From: Chitinophagaceae bacterium
GTDB lineage: Bacteria > Bacteroidota > Bacteroidia > Chitinophagales > Chitinophagaceae
Assembly: GCA_947483345.1 (NCBI GenBank)
Contig: CANKNL010000053.1
Location: 1-13,737, forward strand
Length of the DNA: 13,737 bases
Reading direction: 5' to 3'
In this document: positions 8,163 to 13,737 of the stretch, in pieces
How the letters are laid out: the number at the start of each line of letters is the position of its first letter
How positions within the stretch are numbered: the stretch's first letter is position 1
Program-made: the position numbers and the translations under genes
Notes under the pieces: model-generated
The model's database searches: none
What the model saw: only the letters and a program-made list of their open reading frames with translations
Told to the model about the DNA's origin: nothing

Positions 8163-8978
8163 ATGAAACAAATTATTGTGACCACTGATTTTTCCCCTGC
8201 AGCGTATAATGCAGCCCGTTATGCTGCCGATATGGCGTTAGTTGTACAGGCCAACCTGTTGCTGTTGAATGTGGTTCAAACGCCTGTTGGGTATAGCGAT
8301 CTGCCGATTGTGATCAGTCTCGAAAACATGATGCGCAGCTCGGAAAAAGATATGGATGACCTGAAAACAGAGTTACTGAAAATCACTAACGGCCAGATTA
8401 AAATTGAAGCCGAAGTGGGTATGGGATCATTTTACGGGGAACTGAAAAATGTATGTGAAAGGATAAATCCGGATGTGGTAGTGATGGGTAGCCAGGGTAA
8501 AACTGCCGCCGAGCATCTGATGTTTGGTTCGCATGCGGTGCATGCCGTAAAGTACTTAAACTGGCCGGTGCTTACGGTGCCTCCCGGATTTAGTTTTACC
8601 GGGTTAAAAAAGATTGCCCTGGCAAGTAACTTAACTGCGGTGGTTGAAACCACGCCTATAAAAGAAATTGCCCTGTTTGTGAATACTTTTGATGCCGAAT
8701 TTCATATACTCAACACGGCTAAAAAAGAAGCCTTTGACGAAAACATGGTATTTGAATCGGGGTTGATGCAAGAGATAACCAAGGCGCTTAAACCTCAATT
8801 TCATTTCATAGGGGCCGAAAATACAGACCAGGGTATCATTGATTTTGTAACTGCCCATCATATTGACCTGTTGATTGTATTGCCCCGGCGGTATAATTTT
8901 TTCGAAAACCTGGTACACAGAAGCCATACCAAACAACTGGTATTGCATTGCCATGCACCGGTTATGTCTATCCATTAA
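8163..8978 (+). CDS. Tandem-domain universal stress protein (UspA family)
   Basis: This 271-residue cytoplasmic protein has two Usp domains. The first (about 1-140) begins IIVTTDFS, with Asp9 in the ATP-binding strand, and carries the nucleotide-binding motif G-x2-G-x9-G-S at Gly109, Gly112, Gly122 and Ser123. The second (about 149-271) opens IALASNL, with Asn in place of the Asp, and ends with LPRRYNFFENLVHRSHTKQL, which lacks the glycine motif, so it probably does not bind ATP. This one-active, one-degenerate arrangement is common in Bacteroidota Usp proteins. Such proteins act in survival during starvation, oxygen or envelope stress, with no single known reaction. The gene stands 195 bp upstream of the YtxH-like cluster on the same strand. 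Confidence 0.9.
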   Translation: MKQIIVTTDFSPAAYNAARYAADMALVVQANLLLLNVVQTPVGYSDLPIVISLENMMRSSEKDMDDLKTELLKITNGQIKIEAEVGMGSFYGELKNVCERINPDVVVMGSQGKTAAEHLMFGSHAVHAVKYLNWPVLTVPPGFSFTGLKKIALASNLTAVVETTPIKEIALFVNTFDAEFHILNTAKKEAFDENMVFESGLMQEITKALKPQFHFIGAENTDQGIIDFVTAHHIDLLIVLPRRYNFFENLVHRSHTKQLVLHCHAPVMSIH

Positions 8979-8989
8979 CTGAATTTTAA

Positions 8990-9008
8990 AGCGCATTAGT
9001 CATGCGCT
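8990..9008. other. Small hairpin downstream of usp
   Basis: AGCGCAT (8990-8996) pairs perfectly with ATGCGCT (9002-9008) over the 5-nt loop TAGTC, 12 bp after the usp stop codon. No T-tract follows, so it could be a weak terminator or a transcript-stabilising hairpin. Confidence 0.4.
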
Positions 9009-9173
9009 ATGATAAGATTAACCGCTTTTAGTATGGGGCTTAGCATGACCATTTTTCTTGGTTTTTTGCCGGTTTTCTGATGAGTATCATCTGGTTTATT
9101 GAGGATAGTCATTTTTAAAACGCTGATTAATTTTTAACTTGCTTTTATTGATTTTTAATTTAAATAATGTGTT

Positions 9174-9410
9174 ATGAAAACAAGCTCAAAAATAGTCGCT
9201 GCCGTTGCTGCAGCCATTACTGCAGGTTTTGTTTTGGGCATTTTATTTGCGCCCGACAAAGGCAGTGAAACCAGGCGTAAGCTACATGATGAAGGAAAAA
9301 AACTGGCCGATGAACTTAAAGACAACCTGTTGAAAGGCAAGGAAAAATTAAGCGAGATGACAGACAAAATAAAACAGGATGTGCAGGAAAAAATGGAAGG
9401 ATTTGTTTAA
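9174..9410 (+). CDS. YtxH-domain small membrane-anchored protein
   Basis: This 78-residue protein has a hydrophobic segment at about 8-25 (an alanine/valine-rich run ending VLGILFAP), followed by the YtxH signature FAPDKGSETRRKL and then a long, highly charged helix rich in Lys, Glu and Asp. YtxH-like proteins occur widely in Bacteroidota and Firmicutes and are linked to general stress; no molecular function is established. It would be anchored in the inner membrane with the helix in the cytoplasm. It is first of three closely spaced genes on the same strand (next start 49 bp after its stop), so it probably heads an operon. The ATG is preceded by an AT-rich stretch without a clear ribosome site. 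Confidence 0.88.
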   Translation: MKTSSKIVAAVAAAITAGFVLGILFAPDKGSETRRKLHDEGKKLADELKDNLLKGKEKLSEMTDKIKQDVQEKMEGFV

Positions 9411-9459
9411 ACAGGAAGCTTGGTTTGTAATGGCCTGATTGAAAGTTAAAACAAGCAAA

Positions 9460-9819
9460 ATGGAAAATACATTTACCAAACTGGAAGAACTGGCCGCGTC
9501 TCTAAAGGCCTATATAAATACCAGGATCACATCGGTAAAATTATCAGTAGCAGAAAAAACAGCGCAGGTTATTGCTAATATGATAGCGGGGCTGGTAGTG
9601 GCTTTTGTATTTATTTGCTTTTTAATTTTTAGCAGTATTGCATTGGCTTTGTGGTTGGGTGAGTGGATGGGTAAACCCTGGGCAGGCTTCCTTATTGTGG
9701 CTGTACTATACCTGCTTTTGGGCTTTGTTGTTTGGATTGCGCGGGTAAAATTTATTCGTTTGCCCCTGATGAATATATTGATTAAACAATTTTTCAGCAA
9801 CGATCATGAATCCGATTAA
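9460..9819 (+). CDS. DUF1469/phage-holin-III-like two-helix membrane protein
   Basis: Starting at the ATG at 9460, the product has 119 residues; a TTG at 9439 in frame would add seven and is less likely. The N-terminal 35 residues are an amphipathic helix (TFTKLEELAASLKAYINTRI). Two membrane segments follow at about 40-66 and 75-95, separated by a short GEWMGKPW turn, then a basic tail. This is the pattern of the DUF1469 (Phage_holin_3_6) family, which is often found beside YtxH genes in Bacteroidota. Despite the name, nothing here suggests phage lysis. Its role is unknown, probably in inner-membrane stress or organisation. The next gene begins at 9806 inside this gene, a 14-bp overlap, which implies translational coupling. 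Confidence 0.85.
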   Translation: MENTFTKLEELAASLKAYINTRITSVKLSVAEKTAQVIANMIAGLVVAFVFICFLIFSSIALALWLGEWMGKPWAGFLIVAVLYLLLGFVVWIARVKFIRLPLMNILIKQFFSNDHESD

Positions 9820-10102
9820 AAGTATAAAGCAGCTTAATAGTGAAAAGGCATTGATACATGAGCGCCTGGTTGGTTTGGAGTATAAAATACAAAACCAATG
9901 GATCGCACTCAAGGCAGATCTTACACCTGCGAACATGATAAAAAATACCCTTCATTCAATCATTAATAAAAAGGCGGAACCACCTGCAGAAAAAGAAAGC
10001 CTGTTAAAAACGGTTGTTCATTTCGGACTTGATGTATTGGTAAACAGCCTGGCTAACAAGGCCGGCGAAAAACTTGGCCAGTTACTGACCAAAAAAAAAT
10101 GA
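9806..10102 (+). CDS. 98-aa protein of the YtxH/holin cluster, unrecognised
   Basis: I do not recognise a named domain. The 98 residues are soluble and mostly helical: an N-terminal coiled segment (about 5-35) with KQLNSEKALIHERLVGLEYK, then DLTPANMIKNTL, a charged linker with PPAEKE, and a C-terminal amphipathic helix LLKTVVHFGLDVLVNSLANK ending in basic KKK. Small helical proteins with a W-x-x-L-K and L-x-P-x-N-x-I-K pattern often occur at this position in Bacteroidota YtxH/holin clusters, so it probably belongs to the same membrane module. It overlaps the preceding gene by 14 bp. The C-terminal helix could associate with membrane. Real gene: likely; function: unknown. Confidence 0.75.
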   Translation: MNPIKSIKQLNSEKALIHERLVGLEYKIQNQWIALKADLTPANMIKNTLHSIINKKAEPPAEKESLLKTVVHFGLDVLVNSLANKAGEKLGQLLTKKK

Positions 10103-10121
10103 CCGATTAATTAAGCTTAGT

Positions 10122-10141
10122 AATGCCACCCAGCGGGCATT
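10122..10141. terminator. Weak hairpin between convergent genes
   Basis: AATGCC (10122-10127) pairs with GGCATT (10136-10141) across an 8-nt loop, in the 66-bp gap between the 98-aa gene and the convergent phospholipase D gene. There is no T-tract on either strand, so the terminator call is weak. Confidence 0.35.
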
Positions 10142-10168
10142 TCAATTACACAGGGTGTTTCGGATAGG

Positions 10169-11383
10169 CTAAGCGGTATTTTTTATACCCATTTTTCGTT
10201 GTTTAAAATTGAAGGTCACCAGGTAAAAGATCACGCGTATTATTTGATAGGCACACCAGCGTGTAAACTGCTTAAAAATATTTTTTGTTTGATCATGTTG
10301 TTTTTGGGTAATGGCCTTGCAGTCGTCTTTAATGATGGTTTTAAACAGCGCCTCAGTTTGTATGGCTTGTTCGGCATTCATCACATCCACATTTAATTCG
10401 ATACTGGCATAGGCACTTAAATTATTAATATTATAAGATCCGATGGTAAGCCATTTGCTGTCGCAAACAGATACTTTTGCATGTAAAACCGTTGGCTGAT
10501 ATTCAAATAATTCTATTTTATTTCTGAGTAGCCAGTCGTATAACCAGCGTTCGGCATATTTTGCAATTTTAACATCCGAATACCCGGTTGTTATTACCTG
10601 AATTTTTACGCCACGCCTGGCAGCCGCTTTTAATAATCTCCTGATTGCTTTGCCCGGTAAAAAATAACTGCATAAAATGATAATATGCGATTGGGCATGC
10701 CTGAACATTTGAATATAGGATTCCGAAATTTCATTCTTACGCCTGATCCAGTCATTTCTTCTCATGTGTAGTTGGCATGTTTCAGCCGCAGTAAAATTAA
10801 AATGAATGTCTTTTTCTTCACAGGGGGTTACCTCCATTTTTAAGGGAAAATTGTTCCAGGTTTTCCAGCAAAGTATACATAAAGCTTTGGCCATATCACC
10901 TTCTATGTATAGTGCAAAATCAAGCCAAGCCGGCTTGTTAGGCCTGTCGTTATACCTGTTAGAAATATTAATACCACCGGTAACGGCATATCTGGCATCC
11001 ACCACAAAGATCTTATGATGTAAGCGGCGGCCAAAATAAAATTGTTTACTTTTAAAAAAAGGCTCAAAAAAACGACATTGAATGCCGGCGCCCTGCAACG
11101 AGGAAATGAATTTATCCGATAGGGACTGTGAGGCGTATCCATCAACCAGCACATGTACCGCAACCTGTTTTTTAGCGGCCGCTTTTAACGCATCTGATAT
11201 GAGGGTGCCGGTTTCATCATCATCAAAAATATAAGTTTGCAGGTGAATGCTTTCTTTGGCATTATTTATTAAGTGCAAGAGCAAATCAAAATAGGGCTTA
11301 CCACCCCTGATGAGTTTTACGGTATTCCTATTTAAAGAGTCAGGTAAAATGATTTGTTTGGTATGCGGCAATTTAATCGGCAT
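10169..11383 (-). CDS. Phospholipase D/cardiolipin synthase-like protein (ClsB type)
   Basis: This 404-residue protein carries two complete HKD motifs: HHKIFVVD (His122, Lys124, Asp129) followed by GGINISNRY, and HAKVSVCD (His301, Lys303, Asp308) followed by GSYNINNLS. Two such motifs form one active site in PLD-superfamily phosphatidyltransferases, which make cardiolipin from phosphatidylglycerol or from PG and PE. There is no N-terminal membrane hairpin as in ClsA; length and layout fit ClsB-like enzymes. A hydrophobic C-terminal stretch near IIRVIFYLVTFNF, next to basic residues, could attach it to the inner membrane. It is convergent with the stress cluster and downstream of the response regulator on the same strand, 157 bp away. 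Whether it is a synthase or a phospholipase cannot be decided here. Confidence 0.87.
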   Translation of the reverse strand: MPIKLPHTKQIILPDSLNRNTVKLIRGGKPYFDLLLHLINNAKESIHLQTYIFDDDETGTLISDALKAAAKKQVAVHVLVDGYASQSLSDKFISSLQGAGIQCRFFEPFFKSKQFYFGRRLHHKIFVVDARYAVTGGINISNRYNDRPNKPAWLDFALYIEGDMAKALCILCWKTWNNFPLKMEVTPCEEKDIHFNFTAAETCQLHMRRNDWIRRKNEISESYIQMFRHAQSHIIILCSYFLPGKAIRRLLKAAARRGVKIQVITTGYSDVKIAKYAERWLYDWLLRNKIELFEYQPTVLHAKVSVCDSKWLTIGSYNINNLSAYASIELNVDVMNAEQAIQTEALFKTIIKDDCKAITQKQHDQTKNIFKQFTRWCAYQIIRVIFYLVTFNFKQRKMGIKNTA

Positions 11384-11540
11384 AAAAGCAAGTGCTGTTC
11401 AGGTTGTTTTGTTACCCTGACCATAATTAAATTTAACCATTAAAAACCACAATCAGGCTTTGGAAAATGGGATACGATACCTGCCTTATTTTAGTACGTA
11501 CTTTTTTAAACGATTGCGCCAGGGCGGAGAAATAAGCGGG

Positions 11541-12173
11541 CTATATACCGGACATTTTTTGCTGGGCAGCCAATATGATCAGCGAGGCATTTGATTTCAG
11601 GTTCATTTTTTCAAAAATGCGCAGCCTGAATGTACTGATTGTACTGATTTTTAGCGAAAGCAGACCGGCTATGGTGGATACGGATCTTCCTTTGGCTAAT
11701 AAATTAAAAACTTCACACTCACGTTTTGATAATTTTTTTTGTGCCGGTTCTTCGGTTTCATAATAGAGCTTGTTTAGTAACTCGTTTGTTATGGATGTGG
11801 TCATATATTTTTTTCCCAGCATCAGTTTATGCACGGCTTCTGTAAGCTTTTCATGTATAATATCCTTACTTAAATAACCCGAGGCACCGGCTTCCAGGGC
11901 CTGTATTTCGTATTCTGCTTGGGTGTAAATGCTCATAATCAGCACCGGTAGGTGGGGGTATAGTACCCTGATATCTTTAAGGGCTTCAATACCACTTTTC
12001 CCTTGCATTATTATATCTACTATTGCCAGGTCAAAGTGTTGCCCGGCTAATTTTTGTAACAGGGTTTCGGCATCTCTTACTTCTTCAATAAAAGCAAACG
12101 GAAATTCAAGAAAAAGCAATTCTTTAATACCTCTTCTTATAACCGGATGGTCATCTGCAATAATCAGGTTCAT
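11541..12173 (-). CDS. NarL/FixJ-family response regulator
   Basis: Started at the ATG ending at 12173, the product has 210 residues and opens MNLIIADDHPV, exactly where receiver domains begin; a longer frame from 12284 would add 37 unlikely residues. The receiver domain shows the acidic pair Asp7/Asp8, phosphoacceptor Asp53 in AIVDIIM, Ser81 in IMSIY and Lys103 in GYLSKD. The C-terminal LuxR-type helix-turn-helix (about 146-205) begins LSKRECEVFNLLAKG and contains the recognition helix KISTISTFRLRIFEKM. It should bind DNA when phosphorylated and control transcription. No sensor kinase is in the window, so it is an orphan here. It may act on the neighbouring cardiolipin synthase or stress genes, but that is only inference from position. 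Confidence 0.92.
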   Translation of the reverse strand: MNLIIADDHPVIRRGIKELLFLEFPFAFIEEVRDAETLLQKLAGQHFDLAIVDIIMQGKSGIEALKDIRVLYPHLPVLIMSIYTQAEYEIQALEAGASGYLSKDIIHEKLTEAVHKLMLGKKYMTTSITNELLNKLYYETEEPAQKKLSKRECEVFNLLAKGRSVSTIAGLLSLKISTISTFRLRIFEKMNLKSNASLIILAAQQKMSGI

Positions 12174-12545
12174 GGGTTTTGTTTTAGGGTTTACTGGGTT
12201 TGCTTGCCGGGTAAAAAAATATCCGTTAAGCAATTTGGCGACATGTGTTAAAATCGGTTGACAGTATAGATCTTTAAAAATCAAAGGCTCATCAACCCAA
12301 TTTAAATGAAATCTAAAATTTTATTTTCAAAAATCGTAGAAAACGGTGGAATGTTTTAGTAAAAAAGCAATTTATTTTCAGGTTTATATGTTTTGCTTTA
12401 TAGAAATTAAGTAGTAACGCGTACAAGCGAAACCTGATGACAATGGCTTAATAGTTATGTATAAAAAAATACAGCAAAATTGTGGCGGCGCTGAGGAATA
12501 TTTGTTGTACTTGGCGAAACACGTTGCGGTTTTTTTTACCGCAAA

Positions 12546-12561
12546 CCTGCCTGCCGGCAGG
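12546..12561. repeat. Dispersed palindrome, copy 2
   Basis: CCTGCCTGCCGGCAGG shares the core of the elements at 7733 and 12761. The inner 12 bases, CCTGCCGGCAGG (12550-12561), are a perfect palindrome. It is preceded by CGCAAA-like sequence, as is copy 3, and followed by GCGGAG-type repeats. Confidence 0.6.
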
Positions 12562-12590
12562 GGCGCGGAGACGCGGAGGAAAAGATTGTT

Positions 12591-12664
12591 AAGTTTGGTT
12601 CGTGGAGACAGGAGCCAAGGCGGATGGTTTAAGTTTGGTTCGTGGAGACACGAACCAAGGCGGA
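12591..12664. repeat. Two 34-bp direct repeats that fold as GAGA-capped hairpins
   Basis: The unit at 12591-12624 recurs at 12631-12664 (period 40) with two mismatches. In the second copy TTGGTTCGTG (12635-12644) pairs perfectly with CACGAACCAA (12649-12658) around GAGA, a GNRA-type tetraloop. The first copy makes the same hairpin with one mismatch and one wobble. A 14-base piece of the unit occurs again on the opposite strand at 13183-13196. Confidence 0.75.
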
Positions 12665-12760
12665 GCGCACTTAAGTTGTATGTATAATAACTGTTACGCA
12701 TAAATGCAGATGAAAACATAATTGCCCATCCGCAGGATCTTTTGAGCTTTTTAACGCAAA

Positions 12761-12780
12761 CCTGCCTGCCGGTAGGCAGG
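12761..12780. repeat. Dispersed palindrome, copy 3
   Basis: CCTGCCTGCCGGTAGGCAGG folds completely on itself about 12770/12771, with ten pairs including one wobble. It is followed by GCAAAG-rich repeated sequence. Confidence 0.65.
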
Positions 12781-12797
12781 GTCGCAAAGGGAAGAAA

Positions 12798-12834
12798 CGC
12801 AAAGAACGCCAAGAAAATATTTTCGTTCTTTGCG
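12798..12834. repeat. Perfect 11-bp inverted repeat
   Basis: CGCAAAGAACG (12798-12808) and CGTTCTTTGCG (12824-12834) are exact reverse complements separated by 15 bases. It lies inside the GCAAAG-rich repeat block and could fold in RNA of either strand. Confidence 0.65.
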
Positions 12835-12843
12835 AAAAAATTG

Positions 12844-12892
12844 CCACTGCCCACTGCCAACTGCCCACCGCCCACTGCCCACTGCCCACTGC
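12844..12892. repeat. Heptamer minisatellite, seven CCACTGC units
   Basis: Seven consecutive 7-bp units cover 49 bp: five are CCACTGC, the third is CAACTGC and the fourth CCACCGC. Because 7 is not a multiple of 3, all frames through it give a low-complexity peptide with a 7-residue period, which is what the open frames here consist of. Confidence 0.85.
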
Positions 12893-12899
12893 TAAACTC

Positions 12900-12916
12900 A
12901 AGTACAACTACTTAGT
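12900..12916. promoter_or_regulatory. Operator-like site AAGTA-N4-TACTTAGT
   Basis: AAGTA (12900-12904) and TACTT (12909-12913) are inverted halves around CAAC. The right half, TACTTAGT, is identical to that of the longer palindrome at 13282-13301. No regulator is known for it. Confidence 0.25.
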
Positions 12917-13071
12917 CTTTTCTGAAATCTTTTGGTATTTTTTAAAATAGTGGCCAAAATACTTGTGGGGAACTGATTTCCGATTCATCTTTACAGTATC
13001 AAATAAATATCCTTTAAAAAACCAACGTTCTAAATCCAATACCTATCCAATACCCAAGGGCGCTCACAAAT

Positions 13072-13111
13072 AATCCTCTGATATACGAGAAATATGAGAG
13101 GATTTTTTTTT
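13072..13111 (+). terminator. Strong intrinsic terminator without an obvious gene
   Basis: AATCCTCT (13072-13079) pairs with AGAGGATT (13097-13104). Inside, after a G-G mismatch, ATAT (13081-13084) pairs with ATAT (13092-13095), leaving a 7-nt loop. Nine T residues (13103-13111) follow. No plus-strand gene ends here, except a 40-codon open frame whose TAA (13071-13073) touches the stem. The terminator may end a small RNA or the tail of a lost gene. Confidence 0.7.
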
Positions 13112-13281
13112 GTTAATTGTGCACGATCCTCAATAGTCATCCACTTTACTAACCAGTTACAAAATCACTTCTCCCAGATTCATGTCTCCACGAACCTCTT
13201 TAAGAAAAGGGTTAGGTATAGCATGGCGTAATTTACTCGGTACAGGAAAAACAGGTATCAGCAGTCAGCGACTTTTACTTT

Positions 13282-13301
13282 ACTAAGTATAATTACTTAG
13301 T
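13282..13301. promoter_or_regulatory. Operator-like palindrome ACTAAGTA-N4-TACTTAGT
   Basis: The 8-bp arms at 13282-13289 and 13294-13301 are exact inverted copies around TAAT. A 12-bp perfect palindrome, TTTACTAGTAAA, follows at 13316-13327. The shape suits a dimeric transcription factor site, but the nearest probable start codon is about 315 bp away. Confidence 0.35.
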
Positions 13302-13616
13302 GAATCATAAATTTATTTACTAGTAAACCATGTATTCTTACCTATAAACGGTATTAATCACCTAACAAACCGAACTTTGTTTATAACCTTGCCTATTTTG
13401 AATAAACACTAACAGGTTCGCCGGGTTTTTACAAACTCGGGTAAACTTAAAAATGATGGGGGTATAGTCAGATAATGAGTTTTATCATATTTTAAGTAGA
13501 ATCTTCTGGTTAGTTTTAAACACTAATAGGTTTGGGTTATCCTGTTCTTAAAACCCGGCATTACAGGCAGTTTATTTAAGCGATACCGTATCGTTATCAA
13601 TAATGGAATTAGCATC

Positions 13617-13737
13617 ATGAAAAAAAATAACCCAGCCCAAATCAAAACCAGGCTTTCACAAAAAGCAGACGTGCCCGATACCAAAAAAAAATTGATAAGG
13701 GTTTCTGCACTTTCTAAAGCCGACATGCAGAAACGTA
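13617..13737 (+). CDS. Start of an unidentified gene, cut by the right edge
   Basis: An ATG at 13617 opens a frame of 40 codons that runs off the window. The product begins MKKNNPAQIKTRLSQKA and continues with a lysine-rich segment, TKKKLIRVSALSKADMQKR. Codon choice (GCC, ACC, GAT, CAG) resembles the other genes of the window. There is no signal peptide, so the protein would be cytoplasmic. No family is recognisable from so short a piece. A perfect 6+1+6 palindrome, CGATACCGTATCG (13581-13593), lies 23 bp before the start and could be an operator. A 67-residue minus-strand frame at 13523-13726 overlaps and is a competing possibility. Confidence 0.45.
   Translation, partial: MKKNNPAQIKTRLSQKADVPDTKKKLIRVSALSKADMQKR

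Larger units (their letters stand above)
12174..13616. other. Gene-poor repeat mosaic
   Basis: This 1.4-kb stretch lacks a convincing gene. Open frames that cross it consist of repeat units and should not be taken as proteins. From 12174 to about 12500 I see only AT-rich sequence that must include the response-regulator promoter. Between 12540 and 12895 lie palindromes, 34-bp repeats, an inverted repeat and a heptamer array. From 12897 to 13600 lie an orphan terminator, operator-like palindromes and a 16-bp direct repeat. No tRNA or rRNA is visible. Confidence 0.65.

Noticed and set aside
9009..9080. 23-codon hydrophobic mini-frame between usp and ytxH
   Set aside because: It is very short, overlaps a hairpin edge and lacks any support beyond an ATG.
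9460..9819. Phage lysis gene (holin)
   Set aside because: The family name mentions holin, but there are no endolysin or phage genes nearby and the neighbours are stress genes.
11493..11502. Palindrome AGTACGTACT between response regulator and cls
   Set aside because: A 10-bp palindrome is expected about a dozen times by chance in a window of this size.
12174..12284. 37-residue N-terminal extension of the response regulator
   Set aside because: Receiver domains begin at MNLIIADDHP; the extension has no domain and is basic and irregular.
12591..12664. Possible CRISPR array
   Set aside because: There are only two units separated by 6 bases, so no spacer of useful length, and no cas gene is present.
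12457..12687. 76-residue plus-strand open frame
   Set aside because: It is made of the palindrome and the two 34-bp hairpin repeats and has no protein-like pattern.
12384..12875. 163-residue minus-strand open frame
   Set aside because: It runs through the heptamer array, palindromes and 34-bp repeats; the composition follows the repeats and no domain or start context is convincing.
12671..12907. 78-residue minus-strand frame rich in GQWAVGS
   Set aside because: The peptide is a direct translation of the 7-bp repeat array, a frequent false annotation.
13523..13726. 67-residue minus-strand frame with a hydrophobic stretch
   Set aside because: The phenylalanine runs come from A-runs of the plus-strand frame, and the plus-strand frame has better codon use; kept only as an alternative.

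Overview
The window looks like a chromosomal segment of a Bacteroidota bacterium, probably from the Chitinophagales/Sphingobacteriales side. The reasons are a SusB-type GH97 alpha-glucosidase, a formylglycine sulfatase, genes without Shine-Dalgarno sequences, one good match to the Bacteroidota -7 promoter element (TAnnTTTG), and intergenic debris of the kind often seen in these genomes (CCTGCCGGCAGG-type palindromes, GCAAAG-rich repeats, a heptamer minisatellite). The species cannot be named from the sequence.

Layout. (1) Positions 1-5632 hold exported and envelope-facing enzymes: the C-terminal part of a GH97 alpha-glucosidase cut by the left edge, an exported TPR protein, a lipoprotein of the 5'-nucleotidase/UshA family, and, convergent with it, a secreted sulfatase. 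(2) Positions 5858-7510 hold an AT-richer two-gene cassette resembling an AbiE (type IV) toxin-antitoxin pair: a DUF6088/AbiEi-like winged-helix protein and an AbiEii nucleotidyltransferase separated by one base. A perfect 16-bp inverted repeat with a 5-bp spacer sits 7 bp before the first gene and overlaps its likely promoter, as expected for an autoregulatory operator. A 51-codon fragment that looks like an IS1182-type transposase lies on the opposite strand 13 bp after the toxin gene, so the cassette sits in mobile-element debris. (3) Positions 8163-10102 hold a UspA-type protein followed by a compact three-gene cluster (YtxH-like, DUF1469/holin-like membrane protein, 98-aa unknown), probably an envelope or stress module. 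(4) On the minus strand, 10169-12173 holds a ClsB-like phospholipase D/cardiolipin synthase and an orphan NarL-type response regulator. (5) From 12174 to 13616 there is no convincing gene. Instead there is a mosaic of repeats: two 34-bp repeats that fold as hairpins capped by GAGA, two palindromes, an 11-bp inverted repeat, seven 7-bp units, an orphan intrinsic terminator, and paired operator-like palindromes. A probable new plus-strand gene begins at 13617 and runs off the right edge.

The most interesting items are the AbiE-like cassette with its operator and adjoining transposase scar, the repeat mosaic with the orphan terminator, the sulfatase in which the usual GKWH motif reads GKWN, and the stress-type membrane cluster with its unnamed third gene. 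Nothing seen amounts to a clearly new system. All family assignments come from motifs read by eye, without database searches.
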